A DNA stretch of 64,000 bases. Origin: Actinomycetes bacterium. GTDB taxonomy: Bacteria > Actinomycetota > Actinomycetes > Propionibacteriales > Nocardioidaceae. The notes beneath the pieces are model-generated. The model did not search any database and was not told where the DNA came from. It was given only the letters and a program-made list of their open reading frames with translations. Position numbers and translations under genes: made by a program. How positions within the stretch are numbered: position 1 is the first letter of the stretch; the number at the start of each line of letters is the position of its first letter. The DNA is taken from assembly GCA_023396115.1 (NCBI GenBank), contig JAEWXC010000062.1, positions 3,003 to 67,002 of the forward strand, given 5' to 3'. Below, one piece after another: positions 27,201 to 34,611 of this stretch.

Positions 27201-28620
27201 CCTGACGGTCGCCGGCGGAACCGGCACGGTCCAGGTCCTCGGGCCACTGGTCCCCGGCACCCGCCGCCCGGCGGTGGACGTCAACCAGACCGGCAGCGGC
27301 ACCGTGAAGCTCGGCACGGTCACCTCGCCGGGCAGCGGTTCCGGGGGCATCCAGGTCCGCGGCACCGGCACCCTCGACCTGACCGGCGTCCTCACCCTGA
27401 CCACCGGCAGCGGCCCCGCGCTGGACGTCCAGGGCGGCCCGACGGTGGTGACCCGCAGCAGCGCGAACCACCTCAGCACCACCACCGGCACCGCACTCGC
27501 GGTGGTCAACTCGACCATCGGCGCTGCGGGACTCAGCTTCGCCTCCATCACGACCCAGGGGGCCGTCCCGGGCATCCGTCTGGACAACACCGGGACGCAG
27601 GGGCGGTTCACCCTGGGCGACGGCGTCGCGCCGGCGGGCACCATCGCGAACTCCACCGGCGACGGGGTGGTGCTGCGGCAGACCCGAGGCCCGGTGCTGC
27701 GCCGGCTCGCCGTCACCGGGACGGTGGGGACCGGGATCCGGGTCGAGGGTGTCTCCGACGGCTTCGAGGCCGACACCGTGAGCGTCACCGGTTCGGGGGA
27801 GGACGGGATCCTCGTCACCGGGACCAGCGGCACCACCGACGTGCACCACTCGACGTTCTCGGGCAACCGCGGTGACCACGTGCAGGTGGTCGCCGGCGGC
27901 GGCACCTCCGAGGCGCTGGTGCGGCAGAACATCCTGACCGGCGGCACCGTCGGTGCCTGGGGCCAGGGCATCACGATCACCGCCGGGGCGGCGCTGGGCA
28001 GCGGCGCCTTCCGCTACGACGTCGTCGGCAACGTGGTCTCCCGGGCGGCCGGCCACGCCGTGACCGTCAGCGGCACCGCTCTGCCGGCCGGTGCCGTGGC
28101 CGACGGCCTGGTCCGGGACAACCAGCTCGGGTCGACCTCGCTTCCCTGCTCCACCGGCGGGGACGGGGTGGCGGTGTTGAACGAGGGCGGCACCGGTCGG
28201 CTCCGGGTCGGCATCACCGGAAACACCGTCCAGGGCTGCTCCGGCCGCGGGATCCGGCTGCGCACCGGTGACGGTGCCTCCTCCCTGCTCGCCACGGTCA
28301 CGTCGAACACGGTCACCGCGCCGGGCAGCGCGAGCTCCGACGCCCTGAGCGCGACCCTGGGCCTGCTGCCCTCCGACACCGGCAGCTCGTGCCTCGACGT
28401 CCGCGCCAACACCCTCACCGGCGGGATCTCCGCGGCGGGCCTGCGGATCAGCCGGGGCGGCGGGTCGCTGGTGATGTCCGGGCTGGCCGGCACCACCTCC
28501 ACCCCCGCCACGGTGGCGTCCATGCTGACCGGCGCCAACACCGCGATCACCCCGGCGCCGGTGATCGGCGCCGGCACCTACGCCTCAGGCCCCCAGTGCT
28601 CTGCCCTGACCCTGCCCTGA
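24232..28620 (+). CDS. giant secreted cadherin-repeat / right-handed beta-helix surface protein
   Basis: A 1462-residue protein from GTG 24232. A signal peptide (to about residue 35) is followed by a basic Cys-containing region (about 50-160), then six or seven cadherin-like repeats to about residue 850. Repeat openings are NEAPNLLDLDAGPLDEMAPAG, NAPEDIALSPAAVMENQPSG, NRAPAVPVLAGSAVDENLPAG and NEAPTDLTLAGTHISENL, each with TDPDG-type Ca-binding turns. From about residue 853 (VWYVDPAAPTDGNGTSAQPF) to the end it is a parallel beta-helix rich in Thr/Ser/Gly with few aromatics. No membrane anchor or LPxTG is seen. It heads the cassette with three collar proteins, 26 bases upstream of the first, suggesting a shaft or adhesin on which they assemble; that role is inferred. 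Confidence 0.85.
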   Translation: MSRPIRTHAPRRVLSRVAALVLLLGVLPALAAPSGAEAPGTPGTPRAATPALTQDLCVVTKGKRRGTARVPATGRCAKKEKKVAAVPATPRTLCLARGGRVFLVGKGAITAKTCRKGKVAGARLRGRTTRVPATAPVLLCTRKKSTRWVKKLSTCRDRRSQIVNLAPTGLRLTGAGTLDGAPAGSAVGTLAATDPNRGDTRSWSLVGGSGSSDNAAVRVRGQVLVLAGRLDRADARPLAVRVRATDRLGRSTTAALSVPVTVVPATGLALAPGRVAENEAEGTSVGTVTAQPAGARIDDLRLVAGTGDTDNGSFVLVGDSLVLEATADFEQQNSYAVRVAGTTRSGATLEQALTVDVTDVNEAPNLLDLDAGPLDEMAPAGTVVGHLSAEDPDAGERFTFSVTTPTGDPASDAFTVVDDELRTTRPIRFAETDAGWLEVRVRVVDRGGLDYEQPVQVEVTDLDNAPEDIALSPAAVMENQPSGTVVGTLTAHDDDGGTLTWTLVGTGNDNASFQLAGAELRTATSLTRGERTVRVRVTDPSGLWLERDLVVTVTKLNRAPAVPVLAGSAVDENLPAGSPVGTITTTDPDGDALTLSLSGSGAADFALDGNRLVTSGPLDHEAGATRDLRITATDPDGASAHVDVQITVRDVNEAPTDLTLAGTHISENLVGSVGALTVLDPDAAQSHTFAVTPASFGVVGGQLRTMAGLDHEATPTVTVTVTATDPGGLAVTRTFTITVDDVDEAPVVAPRTWTGLVPNTRAVHGTTTSGPAVRLTGSLLLEGASDPEGQPVTAIAETVSTTRGGSVTITADSTFVYTPAPGRSNETDVFVWRASDGTRTTQARVDLVLDSQRVWYVDPAAPTDGNGTSAQPFTSVSSLSSASDPDAAGDLLYLFAGTHTGPLLLEQAQKVRGAGTGLTVSGHELVAAGGASTLTGTTGTVLTLANGTEVSGIALTGTASTVVLSAPSITTTATVAADVTVTGSSSSGPTLTVAGGTGTVQVLGPLVPGTRRPAVDVNQTGSGTVKLGTVTSPGSGSGGIQVRGTGTLDLTGVLTLTTGSGPALDVQGGPTVVTRSSANHLSTTTGTALAVVNSTIGAAGLSFASITTQGAVPGIRLDNTGTQGRFTLGDGVAPAGTIANSTGDGVVLRQTRGPVLRRLAVTGTVGTGIRVEGVSDGFEADTVSVTGSGEDGILVTGTSGTTDVHHSTFSGNRGDHVQVVAGGGTSEALVRQNILTGGTVGAWGQGITITAGAALGSGAFRYDVVGNVVSRAAGHAVTVSGTALPAGAVADGLVRDNQLGSTSLPCSTGGDGVAVLNEGGTGRLRVGITGNTVQGCSGRGIRLRTGDGASSLLATVTSNTVTAPGSASSDALSATLGLLPSDTGSSCLDVRANTLTGGISAAGLRISRGGGSLVMSGLAGTTSTPATVASMLTGANTAITPAPVIGAGTYASGPQCSALTLP

Positions 28621-28646
28621 CCACCCCGCACCCGTGAGGAGAACCG

Positions 28647-29144
28647 ATGGCTGAACCGTTCCTCGGAGAGATCAGACTGATGTCGTTCGTCTTCGCGCCC
28701 AGGGGCTGGGCCCAGTGCAACGGCCAGCTCCTGCCGATCAACCAGAACCAGGCGCTCTTCGCGCTGCTCGGCAACTCCTACGGCGGCAACGGGCAGACCA
28801 CGTTCGCCCTGCCCGACCTGCGAGGTCGCGTCGCGGTGGGGTCGGGGGTGGGTTACAGCGTGGGGCAGACCGGTGGTGCCGCGGCAGTCACGCTCAGCAC
28901 CTCCCAGATGCCGGCCCACACCCACACGCTGCGGGCCGAACCCGCCCGGGGCAGCGTCCACGCCCCGGCAGGCCGGCGGCTCGCGGCCACGTCGAACGGG
29001 TGGGCTGACACCGCAGCCGTCACGACACTGAGCCCGCAGACCGTCGGAGCGGTCGGCGGCTCCCAGGCGCACGAGAACCGCCAGCCGTTCGGCGTGCTCA
29101 ACTACTGCATCGCCCTCACGGGCATCTTCCCGTCAGCGACCTGA
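28647..29144 (+). CDS. phage-tail-collar-domain protein 1 (microcystin-dependent MdpB-like)
   Basis: A 165-residue protein with the N-terminal collar domain (FLGEIRLMSFVFAPRGWAQCNGQLLPINQNQALFALLGNSYGGNGQTTFALPDLRGRVAVGSG). The C-terminal end pattern GGSQAHENRQPFGVLNYCIALTGIFPS is shared with the next two genes. In phages the collar domain trimerises near the fibre base; stand-alone bacterial versions are common and uncharacterised. GAGGAG precedes the ATG. No signal peptide is present. It is the first of three paralogues in a tight row. Confidence 0.92.
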   Translation: MAEPFLGEIRLMSFVFAPRGWAQCNGQLLPINQNQALFALLGNSYGGNGQTTFALPDLRGRVAVGSGVGYSVGQTGGAAAVTLSTSQMPAHTHTLRAEPARGSVHAPAGRRLAATSNGWADTAAVTTLSPQTVGAVGGSQAHENRQPFGVLNYCIALTGIFPSAT

Positions 29145-29153
29145 GGAGACCTC

Positions 29154-29648
29154 GTGGCCCAGCCCTACGTCGGGGAGATCCGACTCTTCGCCGGGAACTT
29201 CGCCCCTGCCGGGTGGATGTTCTGTGACGGCACCCTGTTGTCCATCGCCGAGTACGAGACCCTGTTCCAGCTGATCGGCACCACCTACGGGGGTGACGGG
29301 CAGAGCACCTACGCACTGCCGGACCTGCGCGGACGGGTGCCGATGCACCAGGGCAACGGCTACGTGCTGGGGGAGCGCTCGGGCGTCGAGCAGGTGACCC
29401 TCACCCAGCAGCAGATCCCCGCCCACACGCATCCGTTCGGCGTCGCCGGGCCCGGTACGCACGCCGGCCCTGCCGGACGGGTGCTCGCCACCCCACCGAG
29501 CACGCCCCGGTTCTCCACCGTCGCACCCGACGCTCAGGTCAGCCCGACCGACGCGGTCGGCGGCTCGCAGCCGCACGACAACATGCAGCCCTACCTGACG
29601 CTGAACCCGATCATCTCGCTGTTCGGCATCTTCCCCTCGCCGACCTGA
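29154..29648 (+). CDS. phage-tail-collar-domain protein 2 (MdpB-like)
   Basis: A 164-residue paralogue of its neighbours, starting at GTG nine bases after the previous stop behind GAGGAG. The collar part reads YVGEIRLFAGNFAPAGWMFCDGTLLSIAEYETLFQLIGTTYGGDGQSTYALPDLRGRVPMHQG, and it ends GGSQPHDNMQPYLTLNPIISLFGIFPSPT. It differs most from the other two in the first half (CDG for CNG, IAEYE for I-QN), so the three are probably different subunits of a mixed assembly and not recent copies. Confidence 0.92.
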   Translation: MAQPYVGEIRLFAGNFAPAGWMFCDGTLLSIAEYETLFQLIGTTYGGDGQSTYALPDLRGRVPMHQGNGYVLGERSGVEQVTLTQQQIPAHTHPFGVAGPGTHAGPAGRVLATPPSTPRFSTVAPDAQVSPTDAVGGSQPHDNMQPYLTLNPIISLFGIFPSPT

Positions 29649-29661
29649 CCAGGAGCACCTG

Positions 29662-30186
29662 ATGGCTGATCCCTTCGTGGCGGAGATTCGACCCTTCGCG
29701 TTCGGTTTCGTTCCCCGGGGCTGGGCGCTGTGCAACGGCGCGCTGTTGCCCATCGCCCAGAACACGGCCCTGTTCTCGTTGCTCGGCACCACCTACGGCG
29801 GGAACGGGCAGTCCACCTTCGGGTTGCCCAACCTGCAGGGACAGGTCGCCGTCGGCAGTGGTCAGGGCCCGGGGCTCTCCGACCGGTGGCTGGGGGAGAC
29901 GGGCGGATCCGCCCAGGTGACGTTGTTGGAGTCCGAGATTCCGGTGCACACCCACGAGGTGCGGGCGACCTCCGCCGAGGCGACGCTGCGCCAGCCCGCT
30001 CCGGACCGGGCCCTGGCCGCCACGGCCGACGAGGCCGGGTGGGCGCCCGCCGGCGCCGTCCCCGTCGCCACCTCGCCGCTCGCACTCGGGACGGCCGGCG
30101 GGAGCCAGCCGCACGAGAACCGGATGCCGTTCCTGGTGATCCAGTACTGCATCGCCCTGCAGGGCGTGTTCCCGCCGAGGTCGTGA
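29662..30186 (+). CDS. phage-tail-collar-domain protein 3 (MdpB-like)
   Basis: A 174-residue third paralogue, behind AGGAG. The collar region is FVAEIRPFAFGFVPRGWALCNGALLPIAQNTALFSLLGTTYGGNGQSTFGLPNLQGQVAVGSG; it ends GGSQPHENRMPFLVIQYCIALQGVFPPRS. It carries a slightly longer middle insert than the other two. It is followed almost at once by the GNAT gene, so all belong to one transcript. Confidence 0.92.
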   Translation: MADPFVAEIRPFAFGFVPRGWALCNGALLPIAQNTALFSLLGTTYGGNGQSTFGLPNLQGQVAVGSGQGPGLSDRWLGETGGSAQVTLLESEIPVHTHEVRATSAEATLRQPAPDRALAATADEAGWAPAGAVPVATSPLALGTAGGSQPHENRMPFLVIQYCIALQGVFPPRS

Positions 30187-30191
30187 CCGTG

Positions 30192-30674
30192 ATGACTGTG
30201 TCGCAGATGGTCCCCGCGCTGACCCGTCGTCGGGTGGTGGCGGCGGACCGGGCGTTCGTCCTCGGTCTGGTGCGGGCCGAGCGCCGGGCCGCGCTGACCG
30301 CCTCCGGGCTGCCGGCCGCTGCCCTGGCGCACCTGGTCGACGTCCAGGTCCGGGCCTGGCTGGCAGGACCCGGCGGCAGCGGGGAGCAGCACCTCTTCGA
30401 GGTCGCCGGGGTGCCCGTCGCGCACCTCGTGCTCGCCCACGGACCCAGCACCCGGGTCGTGTGGATCGCCGTGGCTGCTGAGCACCGACGCCGTGGCGTG
30501 GCCGGCGCCGTCCTGCGCACCGTGCTCGACGAGGCCTCCACAGCTGACCGCGCCGTCGACCTGCACGTCGACCCCGCCAACACCGCCGCCGTGGCGCTGT
30601 ACCACTCACTCGGCCTGCGTCCGGTCGGTACGACCGGCGCCGACCTCCACCTCTCCACCAGGGAGCCGTCATGA
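30192..30674 (+). CDS. GNAT acetyltransferase of the collar-protein cassette
   Basis: A 160-residue GNAT. The N-terminal helix pair reads ADRAFVLGLVRAERRAALTASGLPAAALAHLVDVQVRAW, and the acetyl-CoA loop is AAEHRRRGVAGAVLRTVLDEA (RRGVAG matches R/QxxGxG/A), followed by LHVDPANTAAVALYHSLGL. Such GNATs are, to my knowledge, regular neighbours of collar-protein triplets in other bacteria, so it may acetylate a cassette product. ATG 30192 is chosen for spacing to GAGG at 30177; GTG 30183, overlapping the previous stop, is an alternative. Its stop overlaps the next start (ATGA). Confidence 0.85.
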   Translation: MTVSQMVPALTRRRVVAADRAFVLGLVRAERRAALTASGLPAAALAHLVDVQVRAWLAGPGGSGEQHLFEVAGVPVAHLVLAHGPSTRVVWIAVAAEHRRRGVAGAVLRTVLDEASTADRAVDLHVDPANTAAVALYHSLGLRPVGTTGADLHLSTREPS

Positions 30675-31876
30675 CCTTCACCGCCACCCGCCGCACCCTG
30701 CTGGGCGGCGCGGCCACCGCCGGTCTGGTCGGCGCCGTCGCCGCCCCGGCCCCCGCGCGGCGCCCGGTCACCGGGCCGCTGCCGACCCTGGGCCTGATCA
30801 CCCCGTCCGTGCCCGGACGCCCGGCCGTCTCCCGTCGCGGGGACCGACTCGCCGCCGGGCTGGGGGTGGCACTGCCCGGTGTCCGCCTGCACCGTGCCGA
30901 GGTGCCGTTCGGGCTGCACGGGGTCGAGGACAGCGCCAGCGACCTGCTGCGCCGTGGCGCGGACGTGCTGGTGGTTGCCCTGGCCGACGCCGTCGGGAGC
31001 CGGGTGCTCGAGCTGGCCGGCGACGCCGGGGCCGGCGTGGTGCTGGCCGGGGTCGGCGCGCACGTGCCCGACCACGTGGGCGGGGCGGTCCGGACCTCCC
31101 TGCAGCACTGGCAGTCGGCGCTCACCCTGGGCCAGTACGCCGCCCGTCGGCTGGGTCCCTCGCTGCACCAGCTCGTCCTCGCCCCCGACGCCGGGTACGA
31201 CAGCGTGTTCGCGGTGCGTCGAGGCTTCACCGGAGCCGGCGGTCGGGACTCCGGCACCACCGTCGTGGACACCCACGAGCCCGGTGACCTGGCCCGGGCC
31301 GCCCGTCAGGTGCGGGCCGCCGGCGCGGCTGTCGTGCACGTGGCCGCCACCGGGGACCGGGCTGCCCGGGCCGTGGCCGCCCTGCGCGCCGCCGGCGTCA
31401 CCGCCGACCTGCTGCTCGACCCGACCCTGACCGAGCGGGAGTTCCGACGCGGACTCGGCGCGGGTGCCCGGGGAGCCCACACCGTCACCGCGGCCGTGGA
31501 CCGGGCCCGGCTGGGCGAACTGCGGCGGGCGATGTCCGCCGGTGGCCGGGGCCGTCCGGACGCCTTCGCGGTGCTCGGGCACGACACCGGCCTGCTGCTC
31601 GGGCTCGCCGTGGGGCGTCGGGGGCGGGCGCGCTGGTCGACCCTGCCGGACCTGCTCGCCGGCGCCCGGGTGCGTGGCGTGCGCGGGGTCCAGCGGGTGC
31701 ACGCCTCCGGGCTGGTCTCCACCCCGCTGGTGGTGCGCCGGTTCGTCGCTGCGGGGAGCGGGGTGAAGGTCCGCGACGTGGCCGCACGGCCGCGGGTCGG
31801 CGGACGCTCCCCGGCACTGGCCGTGGTCACCGGACGCCACGCGTCGGGCTACCTCAACGAGTACCTGACCACGTGA
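30671..31876 (+). CDS. Tat-exported periplasmic-binding-protein-like protein
   Basis: A 401-residue protein with a Tat signal (TRRTLLGGAATAGLVGAVAAPAPA). The rest resembles a type I periplasmic-binding fold as in branched-chain amino-acid receptors: PTLGLITPSVPGRP, ADVLVVALADAVGSRVLELAGDAGAGVVLAGVG and HQLVLAPDAGYDSVFAVRRGFTGAGG. No transporter genes accompany it, so a structural or sensing role in the collar cassette is as likely as transport. ATG 30671 overlaps the GNAT stop and follows AGGGAG. Confidence 0.7.
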   Translation: MTFTATRRTLLGGAATAGLVGAVAAPAPARRPVTGPLPTLGLITPSVPGRPAVSRRGDRLAAGLGVALPGVRLHRAEVPFGLHGVEDSASDLLRRGADVLVVALADAVGSRVLELAGDAGAGVVLAGVGAHVPDHVGGAVRTSLQHWQSALTLGQYAARRLGPSLHQLVLAPDAGYDSVFAVRRGFTGAGGRDSGTTVVDTHEPGDLARAARQVRAAGAAVVHVAATGDRAARAVAALRAAGVTADLLLDPTLTEREFRRGLGAGARGAHTVTAAVDRARLGELRRAMSAGGRGRPDAFAVLGHDTGLLLGLAVGRRGRARWSTLPDLLAGARVRGVRGVQRVHASGLVSTPLVVRRFVAAGSGVKVRDVAARPRVGGRSPALAVVTGRHASGYLNEYLTT

Positions 31877-31880
31877 GCCG

Positions 31881-32144
31881 TCAGGCGTAGACCGCCTGGT
31901 AGGTGAGCCCCTCGGGGTCCCGGGCCAGCGGCACCAGGAACACCACGTCCTCCTCCGAGCCCGCGCGCACCGGGTAGGTGCCCTGGGCCAGGGCGGGCTC
32001 GGCAGGGCCGCGCCAGACCAGTGAGCCTCCGGGGTGCGGTTCCGGGCGCGGCTCCGCCTCGACCAGCTGGAGCGTCACCTCCCCGAGCGAGGTGGTCACG
32101 ACCAGCTCGTCGTGCCGGGCGAGGTCGTCGAAAGTCAGGGCCAC
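31881..32144 (-). CDS. small protein resembling DUF6916
   Basis: An 87-residue protein from GTG 32144: short N-terminal helix (LTFDDLARHDELVV), then a beta-rich part with RPEPHPGGSLVWRGPAEPALAQGTYPV and VVFLVPLARDPEGLTYQAVYA. The pattern of RGP, LxQGTY, a run ending in FLVP, and YxAV at the C-terminus matches what I recall of DUF6916, a small family often near collar proteins. That assignment is from memory. It ends four bases from the convergent Tat protein gene, and is probably part of the same cassette. It has no signal peptide. Confidence 0.65.
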   Translation of the reverse strand: MALTFDDLARHDELVVTTSLGEVTLQLVEAEPRPEPHPGGSLVWRGPAEPALAQGTYPVRAGSEEDVVFLVPLARDPEGLTYQAVYA

Positions 32145-32162
32145 AGGGGCACGCTAGTGGGT

Positions 32163-32168
32163 TACCGT
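32163..32168 (+). promoter_or_regulatory. -10 hexamer of kynU, likely leaderless
   Basis: TACCGT ends five bases before the kynU ATG. Confidence 0.5.
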
Positions 32169-32173
32169 GCCGC

Positions 32174-33475
32174 ATGGTTCCCGACCCCTCCGGCACCGCC
32201 CACCCGCAGACCGACGCCGGCCTCGACACCGGCCTCGAAGCCGTCCGTGACACTGGCCTCGGCGCCGCTGCCCTGGACGCCGCCGACCCGCTGGCCGGCT
32301 TCCGCGACCACTTCGTGGGTGCCGCCGACGACCTGGTCTACTTCGACGGCAACTCGCTCGGCCGGCCGCTGGCGGTCACCGCGGAGCGGATGACCGAGTT
32401 CGTCACCGGGGAGTGGGGCGGTCGGCTGATCCGCGGCTGGGACGAACACTGGTTGCAGCGGCCGCTGGCGCTGGGCGACCGGATCGGGGCCGGCGTCGTC
32501 GGTGCCGCCGCCGACCAGGTGGCGCTGGGCGACTCCACCACCGTGTGGCTCTACAAGCTGCTGCGCGCTGCGGTCGACGGTCGGCGCGCCCAGGACCCGG
32601 CCCGCACCGAGATCGTGCTGGACACCGACAACTTCCCCACCGACCGGTACGTCGCCGAGGGGATCGCCGCCGAGCGCGGTCTCACGCTGCGCTGGATCGA
32701 GGCCGACCCGGCCACCGGCGTCACCCCCGACCAGGTGGCGCAGGTGGTGGGGGAGCGGACCGCGGTGGTGCTGCTCAGCCACGTCGCCTACCGATCCGCC
32801 TGGGTGCTCGATGCCGCCGCGGTGACCCGGATCGCCCACGACGCGGGGGCACTGGTGCTGCTCGACCTGTGCCACTCCGCCGGTGCTGTGGAGGTGGAGC
32901 TGGACGCGTGGGGTGTGGACCTGGCCGTCGGGTGCTCCTACAAGTACCTCAACGGTGGCCCCGGTGCCCCCGCGTTCGGGTACGTCGCCCGGCGCCACCA
33001 GGAGACGCTGCGCCAGCCGATCCAGGGGTGGATGGGGCACGCCGATCCGTTCCTGATGGGGCCGGGGTTCGCCCCGGGCGCCGGGATCCGTGGCTTCGTC
33101 TCCGGGACCATGCCGGTGATGGGGATGCTCGCCCTGCCCGACATGCTGGACCTGGTCGAGGCCGCCGGGATGCCCGCGATCCGCGCCAAGTCGGTTGCGC
33201 TGACCAGCTTCACGATCGACTGGGCCGAGCAGCACCTGGCCGACCTGGGCGTCCGGGTCGCCAGCCCCCGCGACCCCGCCCGCCGTGGCGGTCACGTGAC
33301 CCTCACCCACCCGGCGATGCGGGAGGTCGTGGCGACGCTGTGGCAGCGCGACGTGATCCCCGACTACCGCGACCCGGGCGGGCTGCGGATCGGGCTCTCG
33401 CCGCTGTCCACCTCGTTCACCGAGGTGGAGACCGGGATGCAGGCGGTGCGCGAGGTGCTGGAGGGGCTGGCATGA
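32174..33475 (+). CDS. kynU: kynureninase
   Basis: A 433-residue PLP enzyme that cleaves kynurenine to anthranilate and alanine in tryptophan breakdown. Visible signatures are YFDGNSLGRP near the N-terminus, LLDLCHSAGAVEVELDAWGVDLAVGCSYKYLNGGPGAPAF (the Lys of YKY binds PLP), and QPIQGWMGHADPF. No kynA or kynB is nearby, so the rest of the pathway must be elsewhere or kynurenine is imported. It overlaps the S66 peptidase gene by four bases. Confidence 0.93.
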   Translation: MVPDPSGTAHPQTDAGLDTGLEAVRDTGLGAAALDAADPLAGFRDHFVGAADDLVYFDGNSLGRPLAVTAERMTEFVTGEWGGRLIRGWDEHWLQRPLALGDRIGAGVVGAAADQVALGDSTTVWLYKLLRAAVDGRRAQDPARTEIVLDTDNFPTDRYVAEGIAAERGLTLRWIEADPATGVTPDQVAQVVGERTAVVLLSHVAYRSAWVLDAAAVTRIAHDAGALVLLDLCHSAGAVEVELDAWGVDLAVGCSYKYLNGGPGAPAFGYVARRHQETLRQPIQGWMGHADPFLMGPGFAPGAGIRGFVSGTMPVMGMLALPDMLDLVEAAGMPAIRAKSVALTSFTIDWAEQHLADLGVRVASPRDPARRGGHVTLTHPAMREVVATLWQRDVIPDYRDPGGLRIGLSPLSTSFTEVETGMQAVREVLEGLA

Positions 33476-34539
33476 ACGACACCGTCCGCGTCCCCCGCGT
33501 CGACGGCGCCCCCTCACCGGCCCTGCGCTTCCCCGCCCCGCTGCGGCCCGGGGACCGGATCGGGGTCACCTCGCCGTCCAGCGGCGCCAGCGGTGCCGCG
33601 GCCGAGCGGGTCGCGTTCGCGGTGCGGTGGCTGGAGGAACGGGGCCACCCGGTCACCGTCGGCCAGTGCATGGACGGCAGCGGCCACGTGTCGGCACCCA
33701 AGGCGGAGCGGGCCGCCGAGCTGACCGCGATGCTCATCGACCCCACGATCCGCGCCGTGGTGCCGCCGTGGGGCGGGGAGACCGCGATCGACCTGCTCGA
33801 CCAGCTGGACTTCGACGCGATCGCGGCTGCCGAGCCGACCTGGCTGGTCGGCTACTCCGACCTGTCCACCATCCTGCTGCCGCTGACCCTGCGCACCGGG
33901 TGGGCCACCCTGCACGGCGACAACCTCGCCGACACCCCCTACGAGGTGCCCGACGGGTTGGTGCACTGGCTGGACCTGGCCGCGGCCACCGGGGAGGTGA
34001 CCCAGCGCGACTCCGGCCGGATCGACACCTGGGTGCGGTTCGAGGAGGGACCCGAGGCGCCCCGGGCCACCGAGTGGCGCCGGGTCGGCTCCGGTGCTTG
34101 GAGCCTGCACGGAGCCGAGCGGCTCGACGTCACCGGCCGCCTGGTCGGCGGGTGCCTGGACACCGTGGCGCACCTGGTCGGCACCCCGTTCGGTGACGTG
34201 GCCGGCTTCGGTCGGGCCCGTGCCGCGGACGGGCTGGTCGTCTACCTGGAGGTCTGCGACGCCAACCCGTTCGACGTGGCCCGGATGCTGCACGGGATGC
34301 GGTACGCCGGCTGGTTCACCCACGCCCGTGCCCTGCTGATGGGGCGCACCAGCGCCGAGGACGCCGAGAGCCTCACCCAGCACGGGGCGGTGCTCGACGC
34401 GGTCGGGATGCTGGACCTGCCGGTGGTGTTCGACCTCGAGATCGGCCACGTGCCGCCGCACCTGCCGCTGGTCAACGGGGCGCTGGCGCGGGTCGTGGTC
34501 GACGGGGACCGGCGGGAGATCCACCAGCGGCTGGCCTGA
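33472..34539 (+). CDS. S66-family LD-carboxypeptidase / MccF-like peptidase
   Basis: A 355-residue protein with the S66 layout: LRPGDRIGVTSPSSG at the start, VPPWGGETAIDLLDQLD, the nucleophile Ser in LVGYSDLS (about residue 125), and downstream GRLVGGCLDTVAHLVGTPFGD, YLEVCDANPFDVARML and LEIGHVPPHLPLVNGA (His of the Ser-Glu-His triad). Members cut LD-peptide bonds in murein recycling or inactivate microcin C-like nucleotides. It is translationally coupled to kynU (ATGA overlap), a link with no clear metabolic reason. Confidence 0.88.
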   Translation: MNDTVRVPRVDGAPSPALRFPAPLRPGDRIGVTSPSSGASGAAAERVAFAVRWLEERGHPVTVGQCMDGSGHVSAPKAERAAELTAMLIDPTIRAVVPPWGGETAIDLLDQLDFDAIAAAEPTWLVGYSDLSTILLPLTLRTGWATLHGDNLADTPYEVPDGLVHWLDLAAATGEVTQRDSGRIDTWVRFEEGPEAPRATEWRRVGSGAWSLHGAERLDVTGRLVGGCLDTVAHLVGTPFGDVAGFGRARAADGLVVYLEVCDANPFDVARMLHGMRYAGWFTHARALLMGRTSAEDAESLTQHGAVLDAVGMLDLPVVFDLEIGHVPPHLPLVNGALARVVVDGDRREIHQRLA

Positions 34540-34611
34540 ACCCGCCCGTCGACGGCACCGGTCCATCGGGGATGCTGTGCCTGACCCGTCGAGCATCCTG
34601 AGGAGAATCTC

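Noticed and set aside
28647..30186. Prophage remnant based on tail-collar domains
   Set aside because: No capsid, terminase, integrase, lysis gene or att site is seen; the genes sit in an operon with a GNAT and a Tat-exported protein, and base composition matches the neighbours.
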